A stretch of DNA of 64,000 nt, taken from assembly GCA_010015805.1 (NCBI GenBank), contig ML978137.1:310001-374000 (forward strand), read 5' to 3'. The stretch comes from Rhizodiscina lignyota. Lineage: Eukaryota; Ascomycota; Dothideomycetes; Aulographales; Rhizodiscinaceae. Below the pieces are notes generated by a model that saw only the letters and a program-made list of their open reading frames with translations, had not been told where the DNA came from and did no database searches. The translations under genes were made by a program, and so were the position numbers. Positions 33,773 through 45,000 of the stretch are shown one piece after another. Each line of letters begins with the position of its first letter. Position 1 is the first letter of the stretch.

Positions 33773-35041
33773 TCATCGTGTTGAAGGTGCCGATGCCTTC
33801 TGCCAAATTTGTGTTTGCCATTCCTTGAACTTCGCCCATGCTCGCTTCACCAGCACACGGTCAATCGACGTGTCCTCTATTTCGAAGTGAATCTTGTCCG
33901 ACACCTCCGCGTTTCCTGTCCAGAAAGTACTAGTAAACCAGACAGCCAGGCGCTGTTGGAAGTCTTCAGGCTCTAGTATGGTCTTTCTATCGTAGATCTT
34001 GCGAACTCCGCGTGTGACGATGAGCTGCGAATCGGTATCTGACTCATCCTCTTCCTCTTCCTCGTCCTCGGACTCTGACTTTTCTCGCTCCCACGGGTAC
34101 GTAACCTGAGGATGTTTGGGCAACACAATCGTCAGTGTCTTCAGGTTGGGGAAGACTTGTAGCATCTGAGGAAAGCCTTCGGCGCAGAATTTCGGCCACG
34201 TATTGCGAGTGGTTCGCAAATCAGTCCATGTGAATTGAAACCGCAAGTTCTTGACCATTGGAGCATAAAGTCCTGATAGCGAGGCGATGGAAACACTTTG
34301 GAGGGGTTTGAAACAGCCGCTTGACTGAGAAAACTCAAAGACGTGGCCGTAAAAGATCTGGGCAGCTTCAAAGTGGACCTGGCGGCATACGGACAAGAGA
34401 TCGATGAACGAGTGATCAACGCCATGGCCTCGCAATTTTTGACGGGTGGTGTAGTCATTCGGCCCTCCAGAGCGGTCCCACATCTCCATATCTGATAACG
34501 TCGATAGCTCGTCACCATCATGTCCGCATCGAACGTTTCGCATTGATGGGGGTACGTAAGTCTCGAAGCGGAAATTCGGCAGCACCATTGGACCCAGGCC
34601 GATGATCGCATCCTGGTGTTGATCTCGAACACAGATGACGCCCGCAATCTGGAAGCAGTTCTCGTAAACCATGTCACGGAGCTCTTGAGGAAGGTCGAGG
34701 AACGACGTCGCATTTTTCCGCTGTTCACCTTTGTGGGACTCGAATGGCTCCAATGTAACAACATTTGGCAACGGTGAGTAAGGTATCTGGTGATCTGAGG
34801 CTGCCGATTCAACTGGTTGGGGCTTGATTGCGTCCGCGGGAGGGTAACTTTGATTCGGTAAGCCATTTCGAAATACATACGGCCCTGCCGCGTTCGTGAC
34901 CCGCAACACGGCAAAGTGCAGATCGGTCACAAACTTGACTGTATTCTCGAAAATGCCCATAGGCTTCAAGTCAAAGTCTGGTGGAAAGAAAAAGATTCTA
35001 CCATCAGTGCCCCAGTCGTTGCCTGGAGTGCACGCGGCCAT
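33773..35041 (-). CDS. 2EXR/F-box-like fungal protein of unknown function
   Basis: A single exon of 422 residues. Around residue 112, SFLDLPQELRDMVYENCF is the F-box-like or 2EXR-type motif common in expanded fungal families. LLSVCRQVHFEAAQIFYGHV follows about 100 residues later, the usual second conserved piece. A Leu/Phe-rich domain and an acidic Glu-run (about residues 327-341) come next. Such proteins are usually annotated as hypothetical; some relatives have true F-boxes linking substrates to SCF ubiquitin ligases, but the Skp1-binding half is not clear here. No signal peptide or membrane segment is present. The ATG at 35041 is the only reasonable start, since the upstream sequence is pyrimidine-rich leader on the coding strand. 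Confidence 0.85.
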   Translation of the reverse strand: MAACTPGNDWGTDGRIFFFPPDFDLKPMGIFENTVKFVTDLHFAVLRVTNAAGPYVFRNGLPNQSYPPADAIKPQPVESAASDHQIPYSPLPNVVTLEPFESHKGEQRKNATSFLDLPQELRDMVYENCFQIAGVICVRDQHQDAIIGLGPMVLPNFRFETYVPPSMRNVRCGHDGDELSTLSDMEMWDRSGGPNDYTTRQKLRGHGVDHSFIDLLSVCRQVHFEAAQIFYGHVFEFSQSSGCFKPLQSVSIASLSGLYAPMVKNLRFQFTWTDLRTTRNTWPKFCAEGFPQMLQVFPNLKTLTIVLPKHPQVTYPWEREKSESEDEEEEEDESDTDSQLIVTRGVRKIYDRKTILEPEDFQQRLAVWFTSTFWTGNAEVSDKIHFEIEDTSIDRVLVKRAWAKFKEWQTQIWQKASAPSTR

Positions 35042-35371
35042 CTTGACGAGTTTAGACTTAAAGGCCGAAGGCCGACGAAAGGGAGGGAAAGAAAGTAAAG
35101 GGAAGAAAGTGAGGTTTGAATAGAGGAGAGAGAGTTTATAAGTGTGTTTCGCGTGTTGTTGAAGTTGAGGTTCGCGGCTTTCTCCGCGGTGGATCTAAAA
35201 CAGAAGGCACGATACAAGGCTGGTCCCGCACTGCACACCCGCTTAAGGCAGCAATGCAGTGGCATTCATAGAAACAAGGAGAAATACATGGTCGCTGCCG
35301 AAATTCAAAATGAACGCTATTATCTAGTCCAAGGGTATGAAGGCGCACGCACGCAAGTGCATATACAGGCC
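35042..35371. other. Intergenic spacer
   Basis: Leader and promoter of the F-box-like gene and 3' flank of the membrane-protein gene. Nothing else is recognised. Confidence 0.5.
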
Positions 35372-36538
35372 TTACTGCATCCGGAAAGTTATCGGAGACT
35401 CATGCATATTCCCGTCGTAGTCTGCCCAACTCAGCACGTGCCTCGAAGTCGGCGATCTTATTTCTCCTGATGTCATAGAGTGTCTCGTCGATATTGTCAG
35501 AGGGGACACTCTCGACTGCCGTTGTGAGGATAAGATCGAAGTATCTGGCAGCTCGGAGACGCGACCAACCGGTGAGACTGTGGACCCAACGAGCTCAGAC
35601 ATGGGCCGGATTGGTCTGCCGTCAAGCTGCGCGACTCTTTGAACAGGAGGTCTTTCAAAAGCGGGGAATTCTGGAACAGATGTTTGGGCAGCCGCTGGCA
35701 CGCTCTCTGGACCATTTATGGCTTGCGGAGGTGTGGTTGTCGCTTCAGGTAGGTCTATCGCTGGATCGTCAGGCTTGCGTTTGCGAGACCAGACAGATCT
35801 GAAGCCAGTGGAACTATACCCGTAGCCGAATCTGTTGAAGTGCTTGTTTGCCGTTGGTGAGTTAATCTCGTGTACACGTCGCTTTTTCTTCCACAGCCAC
35901 CAGACACAGAATGCCAGCCCCAGCAGGAGTACCAAACCCCCAAGTATTCCTCCGACAATGGCGCCAATGGGAGCTGATTTTGAGTGCGATTTTTCAATCG
36001 ATGGAAGTGTTGGTGTCGGTAGTGTCGAAGATCTTGAGGGTATCAAGGATGTTGAGGTTGATGTAGATGGAGCGGTCGTCGGCGAGCTCGCGGGAACAGT
36101 GCTGGGACTGGATGTCGGTAATGGAGAGGTTAACGAGGAGGGTGGGTTGTAGAACGTGACATGTCCTGTAGAAGCAGGAGATGTGGATTCTGTTCTGGTA
36201 GTCTTCTTCTTAGATGAGTATCTCTTCGTCGTCGATGAGCGCTTCGCCGAGGTTGTGGATGATCTCATTACCTGAATAGACGCTAAGATATGGGTAAGCG
36301 TAAGCACCTCTTAACTCTGATACAGGATCAAGGCGAAGATATATCCACAAGATTGTTGATACCGGTATAGCAGTAATAGGATGTTGCACGTACCTACTGA
36401 CTGGTTGCTATCCGGGCATCCTGATGAGTCTGGAGAACATGGATCGACCGAACAGCAACCCTTGAAACCGTTTGAACAGACATAGAACACTGTGTTGCCG
36501 CTGCAAGTACCGGAGTCGCGGATGGTCAGATTCTGCAT
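35372..36538 (-). CDS. Single-pass membrane protein with Cys-rich N-terminus
   Basis: Two exons (36398-36538 and 35372-36271) with a 126-nt intron (GTAGGT donor, ATTCAG acceptor) give 346 residues. The first 47 residues contain six cysteines in the order C-x8-C-x6-CC-x4-C-x6-C, beginning MQNLTIRDSGTCSGN. A Ser/Thr/Pro stretch of about 100 residues follows, probably heavily O-glycosylated. One strong membrane span (GAIVGGILGGLVLLLGLAF) ends in a WWLWKKKRR stop-transfer, and about 180 Pro/Ser-rich cytoplasmic residues complete the chain. No N-terminal signal peptide is seen, so either it inserts as a type III protein or an upstream exon is missing. The layout is like fungal cell-wall sensors of the Wsc/Mid2 kind but without a WSC domain. 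Function unknown. Confidence 0.8.
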
Positions 36539-37194
36539 TGCTTCTGGACGAGTCAAAGCAAGAACTTGAAGATACGAAATCCCGAAGATGTGGATAAAGG
36601 AAGAAATCTTCGCCCCTTAAAATATCCTACAAAGAGTTCTACGCAAGACAAAGACAAACGCCACATGATATGTCTGAGAATGATATACAAGACCTCTATA
36701 GTCCGTAATTACAGTCTTGGAACAGCCGAAAGTATGGGCATTCGAATTTCGAAATGTCTTGTTCGACAAGATCCAATTCTCTTGTCTCATATCATGAAGA
36801 GTAGGCATGCAAACTCTCCTGCCTCGTAGTCAGTGCAAAACATTCAGCGCCTTTCAAAGAGACAGCTCTGGACCACTGCCTCTTTGTTCTCGGCGCGGGA
36901 CCTCGCATTGACTCTGAGACACGAAAGTATGACAAAAGATCACACGAAGAAAATTCTAAATACGACAGTTAAGTCAGTGCTAAATCTATCAAGAGACAAA
37001 TGTTAGATCTTCTTGATACCCTCCCTGCAGAAAATATGTAAGTACTGAATGGATGAATGTCTGGATCAGCGGATTCTGCAGGGGGCCGGTCTAATCCAGT
37101 GCAGTGCCGTGTCTGAGAAACGCCCAAGACAATGAATATGTGAGACTCAGACACTACGATGCTTTTAAAGGGTCAATTGCAGGATTCTTCAGAA
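36539..37194. other. Intergenic spacer
   Basis: Upstream of the membrane-protein gene and 3' of the lipase gene. AT-richer than the neighbours; no gene or structure recognised. Confidence 0.5.
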
Positions 37195-38257
37195 TTATAA
37201 TTTTGATTTGGGTTCTGTACCTGGGCCCAACCTGGCTAAAATCCATTTTGCAACGTCATCGGCATATTTCACTCTATCTTCAGGCAAATCTCTGTGTACT
37301 GCATATGATATTAGCACGCACCAAATTCTCTCAACAACAACATAGTGGTAGAAGGACTCACACATATGATACCAGCCGTCATACACCTTGAACTCTTTAT
37401 CCTCTATCGCTGGATCAAGGCTCTCGTACAAGTTTTTCGTCGCCTCGAAGCTGCACACCTTATCCTGTGTCCCATGCGATATCCATATTCTCGTCTTGCC
37501 TCCTTCTCCCGCGTCTTTGCCAACCTTCACTTTCCCCGATTCCAAGTCCGCGGCGCGATCCAGCATACCAGCCAGGCCCTCCAGTGTTCCGGTATCATGA
37601 CAGAGTGTGTCCTCTTTCACTGCTTGTTGTATTTCCTTGTCTCTGCTGATAACAGAGTAGTCTAGAGGATTGTACATGTGATAATGCGGCAACAGTTTCC
37701 CTGCCAGTCGGCCAACGACGACGGTCACAGGATTCGGTCTTGACTTTGGATGGAGGGCCACGAAAGGCGCCTCAAGAAGGTAGCCGCGGATTTGTTGGCG
37801 GATATGTGCGGGTCCGGTTGCAGCGTAGATGAGGGTTTCTTGACCACCCATAGAGTGTCCGTAGAGGAAGACAGGGGCGGCGGGCACAGGGCGATTGGGG
37901 ATGATGGTTGAGAGGAAGGAGGTCATGTCTGCCATTACAGTGGTCGTAGGGCCAGTGTGGCCTTTTTCAGAGGGTTTGGTGACCGAGCGTCCCCAGCCTC
38001 TAGAATGAGCTTGTCAGTTCTCGAAGGTAGAACTTGTTGATGATACTGTGAGCATACCGTTGGTCAAAAGCCCGGACTTCGATTCCTTGAGAAGCAAGTG
38101 TGGTAAACAGCTCAGGATACATGTCACTGTGATCGCTGAAGCCATGCATGACGACCATATAGGCTTGAACTGTCCCTGATGGTTTCCATGTTTTGGTATG
38201 GAGCTTCGCGCCATCATCAAGGACGTGTTGTCCCTCCGCAGTCGTGTGCGTGTCCAT
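37195..38257 (-). CDS. Monoglyceride-lipase-like alpha/beta hydrolase with C-terminal SKL
   Basis: Three exons: 38058-38257, 37362-37999 and 37195-37298. Introns of 58 and 63 nt have GTATGC and GTGAGT donors. The product has 313 residues. Serine aminopeptidase S33/monoglyceride lipase features: VVMHGFSDHSDMYPELF (oxyanion region), VRAFDQRGWGRS, nucleophile elbow GHSMGG, WISHGTQDKVCSF (acid) and VYDGWYHMLH (catalytic His). The family hydrolyses monoacylglycerols (yeast Yju3) or related esters. The last three residues are Ser-Lys-Leu, the canonical peroxisomal targeting signal 1, preceded by a basic-Pro stretch, so import into peroxisomes is likely; that is unusual for this family. Head-to-head with the OXNAD-type gene. 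Confidence 0.93.
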
Positions 38258-38544
38258 AATTGTGGTATGAGAGAGTCACAGAAATGAAGCAGAAAGTCCA
38301 AACTGCTCGAGAGCAGCTAGTCAGGTAAATGACCTACATGATGTAGGAAGTGCTTTTATGTACATCACATGTCAGCGGAATTGGGTCATTTGCCAAGACT
38401 CAAGCTCCCAAAGCCGCGATCTGACTGCGATAGGTATGTACTGCTTTCGAACGGTCTCGCAGACTAGTTCAAAGATCACAAATACCTATCATTTTGTGCC
38501 ATTCAAGGCTTGTTACCCTGCACAGCCTCGTATCTGGAGGTGTT
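38258..38544. promoter_or_regulatory. Bidirectional promoter: lipase and OXNAD genes
   Basis: 287 bp separate the divergent ATGs at 38257 and 38545. If the OXNAD start is at 38719 instead, the spacer is 461 bp. No specific element could be assigned. Confidence 0.4.
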
Positions 38545-39737
38545 ATGCATCAAAGAGCATTATCACAACTGCGTAAAGGGGCATCTCACCTTCCGGTTTA
38601 CGCACGAGTCACAACATCCCAGTGTTTTCATCTCACCCACGTTAATAACCTCTCTATCTCTCGCTATACCTTCTCCAGAAACAAACTACATAGCAATTCT
38701 TGCGTCGCAGTGCGGAGCATGAGCTCGACTAAAGGCTATCTGCCGCACGAAGACCGAACATCTACGGAACCACGTGGAAGACAGCTTCACTCTGTTACTA
38801 TTGGGAACATTACAGAGGTCAATGATGAGACCCGGATATTCCGTCTGAATATAGACGATATGGCGAATGGCGTAGAGGTGGGTTTTGTCACGATTCTTGT
38901 ATAACCTGAAACAAATAAGTCGCAGTAGTTCCTACCCGGCCAATGGCTCGATGTGCATTTTCCAGCAATTGAAAAGGCCGGGGGATATACTATTATATCG
39001 GCGCCTGGCGAAGCAGCACCAGCAAATACCGAAAATCCTCAGAGCGGAACAGGGACGAGCCCGGGTCCATTTTTGGAGTTAGCAGTCCAACATGCTCCAA
39101 CAGATCAAGTCCAGAGGCTTTGGGGAAAGGATGGTTCAGTCCTGAATATGCCACTGAAAGTCCGTGTTGGAGGTAGCTTTGTATGGCCACCACCAGGAAT
39201 TGATGTCAGCTCAATCAAGAAGAGCATATTCATCGCCGGAGGTGTCGGTATCAAGTATGTCATGCCATGCGTTTCAACTTTGCTTTCGACTTCAATAATC
39301 GCTGATCGAGCCTCCTTATTCACAGCCCGTTAATATCAATAGTTTCTCATATGCACGACACGAACAGCATGCCTGAGAACGTCCACTTCTTTTATGCTAT
39401 GAGGGCGAAAGAAGAGTACAAACAATCTAACCTCCTATCTTTGCCGCGCCTGTTGGCGATTGCTGGTGCTCGTCCAGAGCAATTCTGTCTTCATGTTTTC
39501 CTTACGGGCCATCCAAGCTCGTCGCTTCTCACAAGCCTCCTGGACGAGCATCGTATTGTCCATACCAGGAGACTTCAGAGTGACGATCTCTTGGAAACTT
39601 TTTCCCAGGCCAATGCGACAGATGGTACGGTGTGCTACGTTTGTGGGCCTCCCGCTATGACGGACGAGTTTGTGGACTTTCTGAAGGGACTGCCGATGTT
39701 GCAGAAGGAGAGAGTACTTTGCGAGAAGTGGTGGTAG
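38545..39737 (+). CDS. OXNAD1-like oxidoreductase, NAD(P)-binding
   Basis: Three exons: 38545-38877, 38929-39254 and 39326-39737, with introns of 51 and 71 nt; 356 residues. FLPGQWLDVHFPA is the flavin-binding strand of ferredoxin-reductase-type folds, GGYTIISAPGEA the RxYS-like position, and IFIAGGVGINPLISIVSH the pyridine-nucleotide Gly-rich motif. VCYVCGPPAMTDEF and the C-terminal aromatic CEKWW complete the fold. It resembles oxidoreductase NAD-binding domain-containing protein 1, a mitochondrial protein of unclear electron partner in animals. The ATG at 38545 adds 58 residues with no Asp or Glu and many Arg/Ser, a good presequence. An internal ATG at 38719 (MSSTKGYLPHED) could produce a cytosolic form. 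Confidence 0.88.
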
Positions 39738-40622
39738 GACATGACATGAGAGTAGAATGATATATCACACCACACACACGCTTTGTCTCACCAAGAAACA
39801 GTCGTCCTGAGGCAGCGCCCGGAGGCTCTGGGGCCAGGAACTTGCCCGTCTTACATACGAACTCAATTGCTAGCTGAAAGCAGGCAGCTGACTCGGGTTT
39901 GCTCGAGATGGTCACGTGACTTAAACACGCATGGGCCTCAACTGGGGAAGTCCGACGTTGGTCGTTTGGCTACGTACGGCAAGAACGATGAAGCGGGTTT
40001 ATCTATTGATGATCGGCTTGTGAGAAAAGCATCTCTGCTGTGAGTGCTGTCGAAGTAAAGGGCTTTCCCTAATGCAGATCAGGCCCGACCGTTTGAGCGA
40101 CGTGGGTTGGAGCGTGCATACCCGCCGAGACTCCGTGATGTGGCTTCCCATTGGCCTCCACCCTTGCCACTACGCCCCATCCTGACATTCGGCATGGCCA
40201 ATTGCGTGGGAGCAGCAGCTCCAAGTCAATCGAAGCGCTGCTCTTGCCGCCCACCACTGCATCCGCGATGTGCCCACAGGAGAGGAGCGTAAGCCGGCAA
40301 TGCTCAGTTTTAACTGCTTCTCGTCCATCCATTTCTCCTTCTCCAAGCATCTTTTTCTGCTGCTTCGCGGAGAGAGGCAAACGTCGTTTTCTAGAACTCG
40401 GCCGGCTTAGGATCGCGCAGAACGCTGCGCCTGTCATCCTGCTTACGGCTCGCAGTGAGCTTGGGCTGAAGCCAAGCATACGAAGCTGCTGACATCGCAC
40501 TCTACCTCCACCGGTTCCTGTAAAATCGGCCAGCGCGCCGGGCACGTCAGTTTCCTCCAGCTTCCGGCTCAGCTATCGCATACTCGAGCGGTGCTTGTCG
40601 CGCGAAGCACGTTCGCTTCACG
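39738..40622. other. Intergenic spacer
   Basis: 3' flank of the OXNAD gene and promoter of the four-TM gene. Short open frames on both strands have no support. Confidence 0.5.
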
Positions 40623-41622
40623 ATGCAGTTCCTCAGCAAATACTGGCGAGTGCCAAACCTCGTGTGGGGCCTCTTCGTTTTCGAGTTCGCCATGACGGTT
40701 GGGGTCCTTGCGCTGTTCGGCATCGCAGACCCCAATACGTACAGAACCAAGCTGTGGCAGGAGGGCGCGAACCATGGGTGGAACAGCAATCCGAACGAGA
40801 TTCTGTACTCTTACGCGAATCACAACCCGATTAACACTCCGCTAGTATGGAGTCAATTGTTAGTTCCTTCAAACCTGGGATAAATTGTTCGGGAGCTGAT
40901 AGTTTGAACAGCATCACGAATTACAACGTTGTCATCTCCGTCTTCTCGATGTTCATCCTTCTGACCAAGACCGTCATGATGGTCATGCACGTGTGGTGGC
41001 CACCGTTCAGCGTTCTCGTCCACGCCCTACTTGTCGCACTCTACTCGTTCAGTATATTTGGACAAGCGGCGCCCGACAAGAGCGATGCGCTCCACAAACA
41101 GAATGGTGCGCCATGGTATATCACCAAGAGCTGCAGCGTTGCGAGCACGAACTCGGTCAAAGGCTATTGCGAACAAGCCAAAGCTGCCTTCTCGCTTACG
41201 ATAATCATGGAGTGAGTCTTCTAGTACATCACATGTCAATACTTCATTACTGACGATGGCACCATAGCGCTTTATTCCTCTTCCATGTCTGCTGGGCGCT
41301 ATACTCCAACTTTACAGCAAAGAAACCTGTACGTCCTGACGAGGAGGAATCGAGCCCGCGACAGCCCACGTACGAGGGCAAGCAATTCTCCCCAGAGTCG
41401 GACATGACGACAGAGCAGCAATGGGAGATGCAGAACTTCCAGTCGCCTGGGACAGTCGGCGGGATGAGGAGCGCGCAAGCGATGCCCTTTACCCCCCGTA
41501 CTCAGGCATTCCATACGCTTGGTGGGGGAGCAGACCTGCCACTTAGACAACCAAATCCACAAAATCCACAATACCAGCAATATCCGCAGTACCAACAATA
41601 TAAGGCAGTGGATGCTTCATGA
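40623..41622 (+). CDS. Fungal four-transmembrane protein of unknown function
   Basis: Three exons: 40623-40858, 40912-41211 and 41268-41622 (introns 53 and 56 nt, donors GTTAGT and GTGAGT); 296 residues. Four hydrophobic segments are evident: LVWGLFVFEFAMTVGVLALFG, NVVISVFSMFILLTKTVMMV, FSVLVHALLVALYSFSIFG, and one across the last junction (IIMDALFLFHVCWALYSNF). The Ala-Pro-Asp-Lys-Ser and Cys-containing loop (WYITKSCSVA...YCEQAKAAF) between spans 3 and 4 looks conserved. The C-terminal 100 residues are Gln/Pro-rich and cytosolic, with QYQQYPQYQQYK near the end. The topology resembles MARVEL-type proteins, but I cannot assign a family. Probably in the plasma or secretory membrane; no role can be stated. 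Confidence 0.88.
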
Positions 41623-42043
41623 GATATATTTTGCAATATGCATTTAATGGAAAGGTGGAAGAAAGCCAATTTTCTAAGAGGTTCTTTAGTGTGGGAAGGT
41701 GTCGTAGGCGTCTTGAGTGGTGATGTTGTTGGACGTCCAGCGGGCTGTAACGAGTAATGATACCCTCCTTTGATCTTAGGGCATTTCTTGTATATATGTG
41801 ATTAGATCAAAGCAAAAGTTGTGGCCACTCTCATGGTCCGAAGTCAAAAAGTATCCCGATTTGATCTCTCTTGAAGTTCCTTCGTCTGATTGGCTGATTC
41901 CGTCACCTGGGCAACAACAACCGTCAACGACCGAGCTTCAACCCCTAGTGACCGACTTGAACACAGCTATGAGGAGACGTATTGCTTGCTTGTACATTGC
42001 CGCAAACGCTGTGCTGTGAAGGGTCAAGTGCGTGGTGGACGAG
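41623..42043. other. Spacer upstream of separase
   Basis: Promoter and leader of the separase gene; an inverted CCAAT box (GATTGGC) lies at 41888-41894. Nothing else recognised. Confidence 0.5.
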
Positions 42044-45000
42044 ATGAATATCTCCATTCGGTCGCAAAACGTAGATGCGGTTCGAGCTGCATGTTCGTCA
42101 ACAACATGCACCGCTGCGACAGTATCAACTTTACAGCAACTCTTACAGGGCCACCCGACCTCCAGAACGATCGCAACCTCGGATGACAAAGAGAATGGCA
42201 AAGTCAAAGGTCCGGGAATTACAGGGAAAGATAATGCTGTCGCTCGAAAGGCGCCGTCAACTGGAAAAGCGTCCGCCCGAACGAAGACGAAAGCCGCGAC
42301 GGTCACGGTAGCTGCAATTAAAGAGGAGGGCATCACTGATATTAATCTCTCACAACGCGAAAAATTTGCCTTAGCAACGGAAGTGTTCAATTCGACCCTC
42401 AAAACCATCAGCGACACGCTGAAAGCCCCACCAAAGCCGCCTCCACCGCAGCCTCGAGAGCACGAGCGCACATCTTCTCCCTCCCCAGACCATAGAAAGA
42501 GACGATCACCTCTCACACGAACTTCATCTACAACGCTGCATCAGCATGTGCTTCAAACGATAACCAATTCGCCGTCTCGACGCGGTGCGCCGCTCTCCCG
42601 TCGTTCGTCCTCCATTCTGTCGAAAGATGGCAAAGTTGGACCCTCTGCGAATATTGTTGCGGCTGCAGAATGTGCGAGACTCGCTTTGGTGTGCTTGCGT
42701 GGTTCAGAGCCGAGCGGGGGGAAACTTACTTCCCAGTTGCAGTTGGAACAAGGGGCGTTGGCATTGATTGGGAAGATGCTCGCACACGGATTGGACGACA
42801 TGGCAGCGAAAGAGATGAGAATCGTGAAGAGCAGGCTTCGGATGTGCGCGAATGGTAGTAGCAGTCAGACTCAAGACTCCCCCATCGGCCAGAAAGTGAG
42901 CAGAAAGGCGAATGCGCCAAAGGCTGGGGTGATGGACAGCAGGGAAGAGAAGGATAAATTTTCCCTCAGCTCGCTGTTGCAAGTTGGGCGTATTCAAACT
43001 GATAGCCCAGCGCTCTCACTCATTATCACGTACCTCTTCCATGTCCTCAAGCTACTATCGAATCAGCGCCGTCCTGCCTCCATCGAAGCCGCTCTTGAAC
43101 ATTTCGAATGCTCAGACTCGCAGTCTCTATCGCATCTTCTCATGGCGCAACTCAAGAAGACGAAGGATTCCGGAAAGACAGCAAAGCAGTTTGAGAACCT
43201 TGCTCGAACGCTGCTCTCACTTTGTCCGAGCGTCTCGTCGACAGCAGACGCAGCGGCTATTAATGCAAAGACTCATCCATCGCCAGAAACGATATGGAGA
43301 CTACAACTACAGGCGTTTGAAGCCCGCGTGAGTTGGTGGGGATTTACGAAGCATACTGCAGATGTGGAAAAGGAGCTCTGGGGTCCTCTGGCCAAGTGTG
43401 CCGCAGCTTTCGTCCGGAGATCCACATCGGAACCCGAGAAACAGTATCAGAGAATCTTCAGGGGTCTCGAAAACCTTAAACGGAACTTGAAAGACAATGG
43501 AGCAGTAAAAGACTCTGAATACAGCCCAGGAATACTCCGAGTTCTAAGCACTGCAGCCGACCACGCTGGCAATTTGCGAGACGCCAAAAGATGGACTCTT
43601 GAACTGCGTGCACATCTCATCAAAACGAAGATGAACAATGCGCATATTGCTGCATGTGATGTGAAGCTTACCGCTCTGGAGGTCGAGATGAACAATTCGA
43701 AAGCAGAAGCTGGAGACATGGAGTTGGCACTTTCGACCGCTGTCGAAAAACTCCATGGCAATCTCGAAGGAACGGCAGCCGACCAGGACTTACTTCTTTC
43801 TGAAACAATGAGCTTGAGGAAAGCATTAACTCGATGGCTTCTTAGACAGTCGAGTGAAAATACTACGAATCTGGAAGCGTTGAGAAGTCCCTTTGAAAGC
43901 TGCTGCAAAGCCATCGCAGCGCTGTGTCACTTCATTGCAAGATATACCGGGGCAGCTCCGAGAGAACAAGACGATGCAGTGTTGCTGCTTCGATTCGGAG
44001 AGAAGTGTGTACTGGCGAAGCGAGTGATTAAGTCGTTGTTAGACTCACTCTCGTTGTACGCCAAAGGATTGACCCATCAGTTGACAGTAAACTGGAGCAC
44101 GCTCGATCAAGCATTATGTGATTGTTCAAGAGTAATCAGGGAGCTGAATATGCACGACGATAATACCTTGGCTCTGCAACAACCTCACGATGATGGCCAG
44201 AGTCTAGTTGTTAAGGTCTCATCTATATACTGGAACTGGTATGTGCAGCAACGGCGGACCTCAGCAAAAGCAAGTGAAGACTCATTGCACGCTTTGAGAC
44301 GATCAATTGACATACTCCGCGATGGGAATGAAAGAGTAAGGAGCGCAGGAGGGTTTGTGACGAAGCTTGAGAGACTGGGAGGCGAGCTATCGAGCTTAGC
44401 AGACTACAAGAGAAGCGCACATGTCTATTACGAGGCAGCACAGGCGTTGATCAACAATAATGTGCTGAAATCTATTGCTGAGAGCTCTGAAGGAATGCCC
44501 ATCATGGATGCCTGGGAAGGGAGCCCGGATGGGGCTATGCTGGAGAGGATTCTCAAACTCTTACAGCATACAAGCACAAGAGCCGGAGATGAAAGTACTG
44601 GCTTGAGCAAATTGGTCGCTGCTGATGAGAGAGCTACTAAAGAGAAAGGAGTCCTCTTGGAGTGGGTGTTGCTCTCTATCGCAAATGGGAAGCTTCAATC
44701 AATTAATGCGTCGCACATACTTGGCCAACTAGCCGTGGACATCTTGGACGTATACAGACCAGACATTCACCCATTGCGACATCGACGAGTCGTGGCGCTG
44801 CTGTTGCATCTCTCAGTCTACCTAGGTAATGATGATTCGATCCGCGAAGTAGTTCATCGAGCACTTCCTTCTCTGGCGGAAGATATTCAGGACCTAGCAC
44901 AGGATGCCGGCCTTGCACAATACAAACAGCACTACCTCGCGACTTTGAGGGTCGCAAAAGCGTTCGTTTGCCCATCCCCCTCGATTCCAACTGTCAAAAC

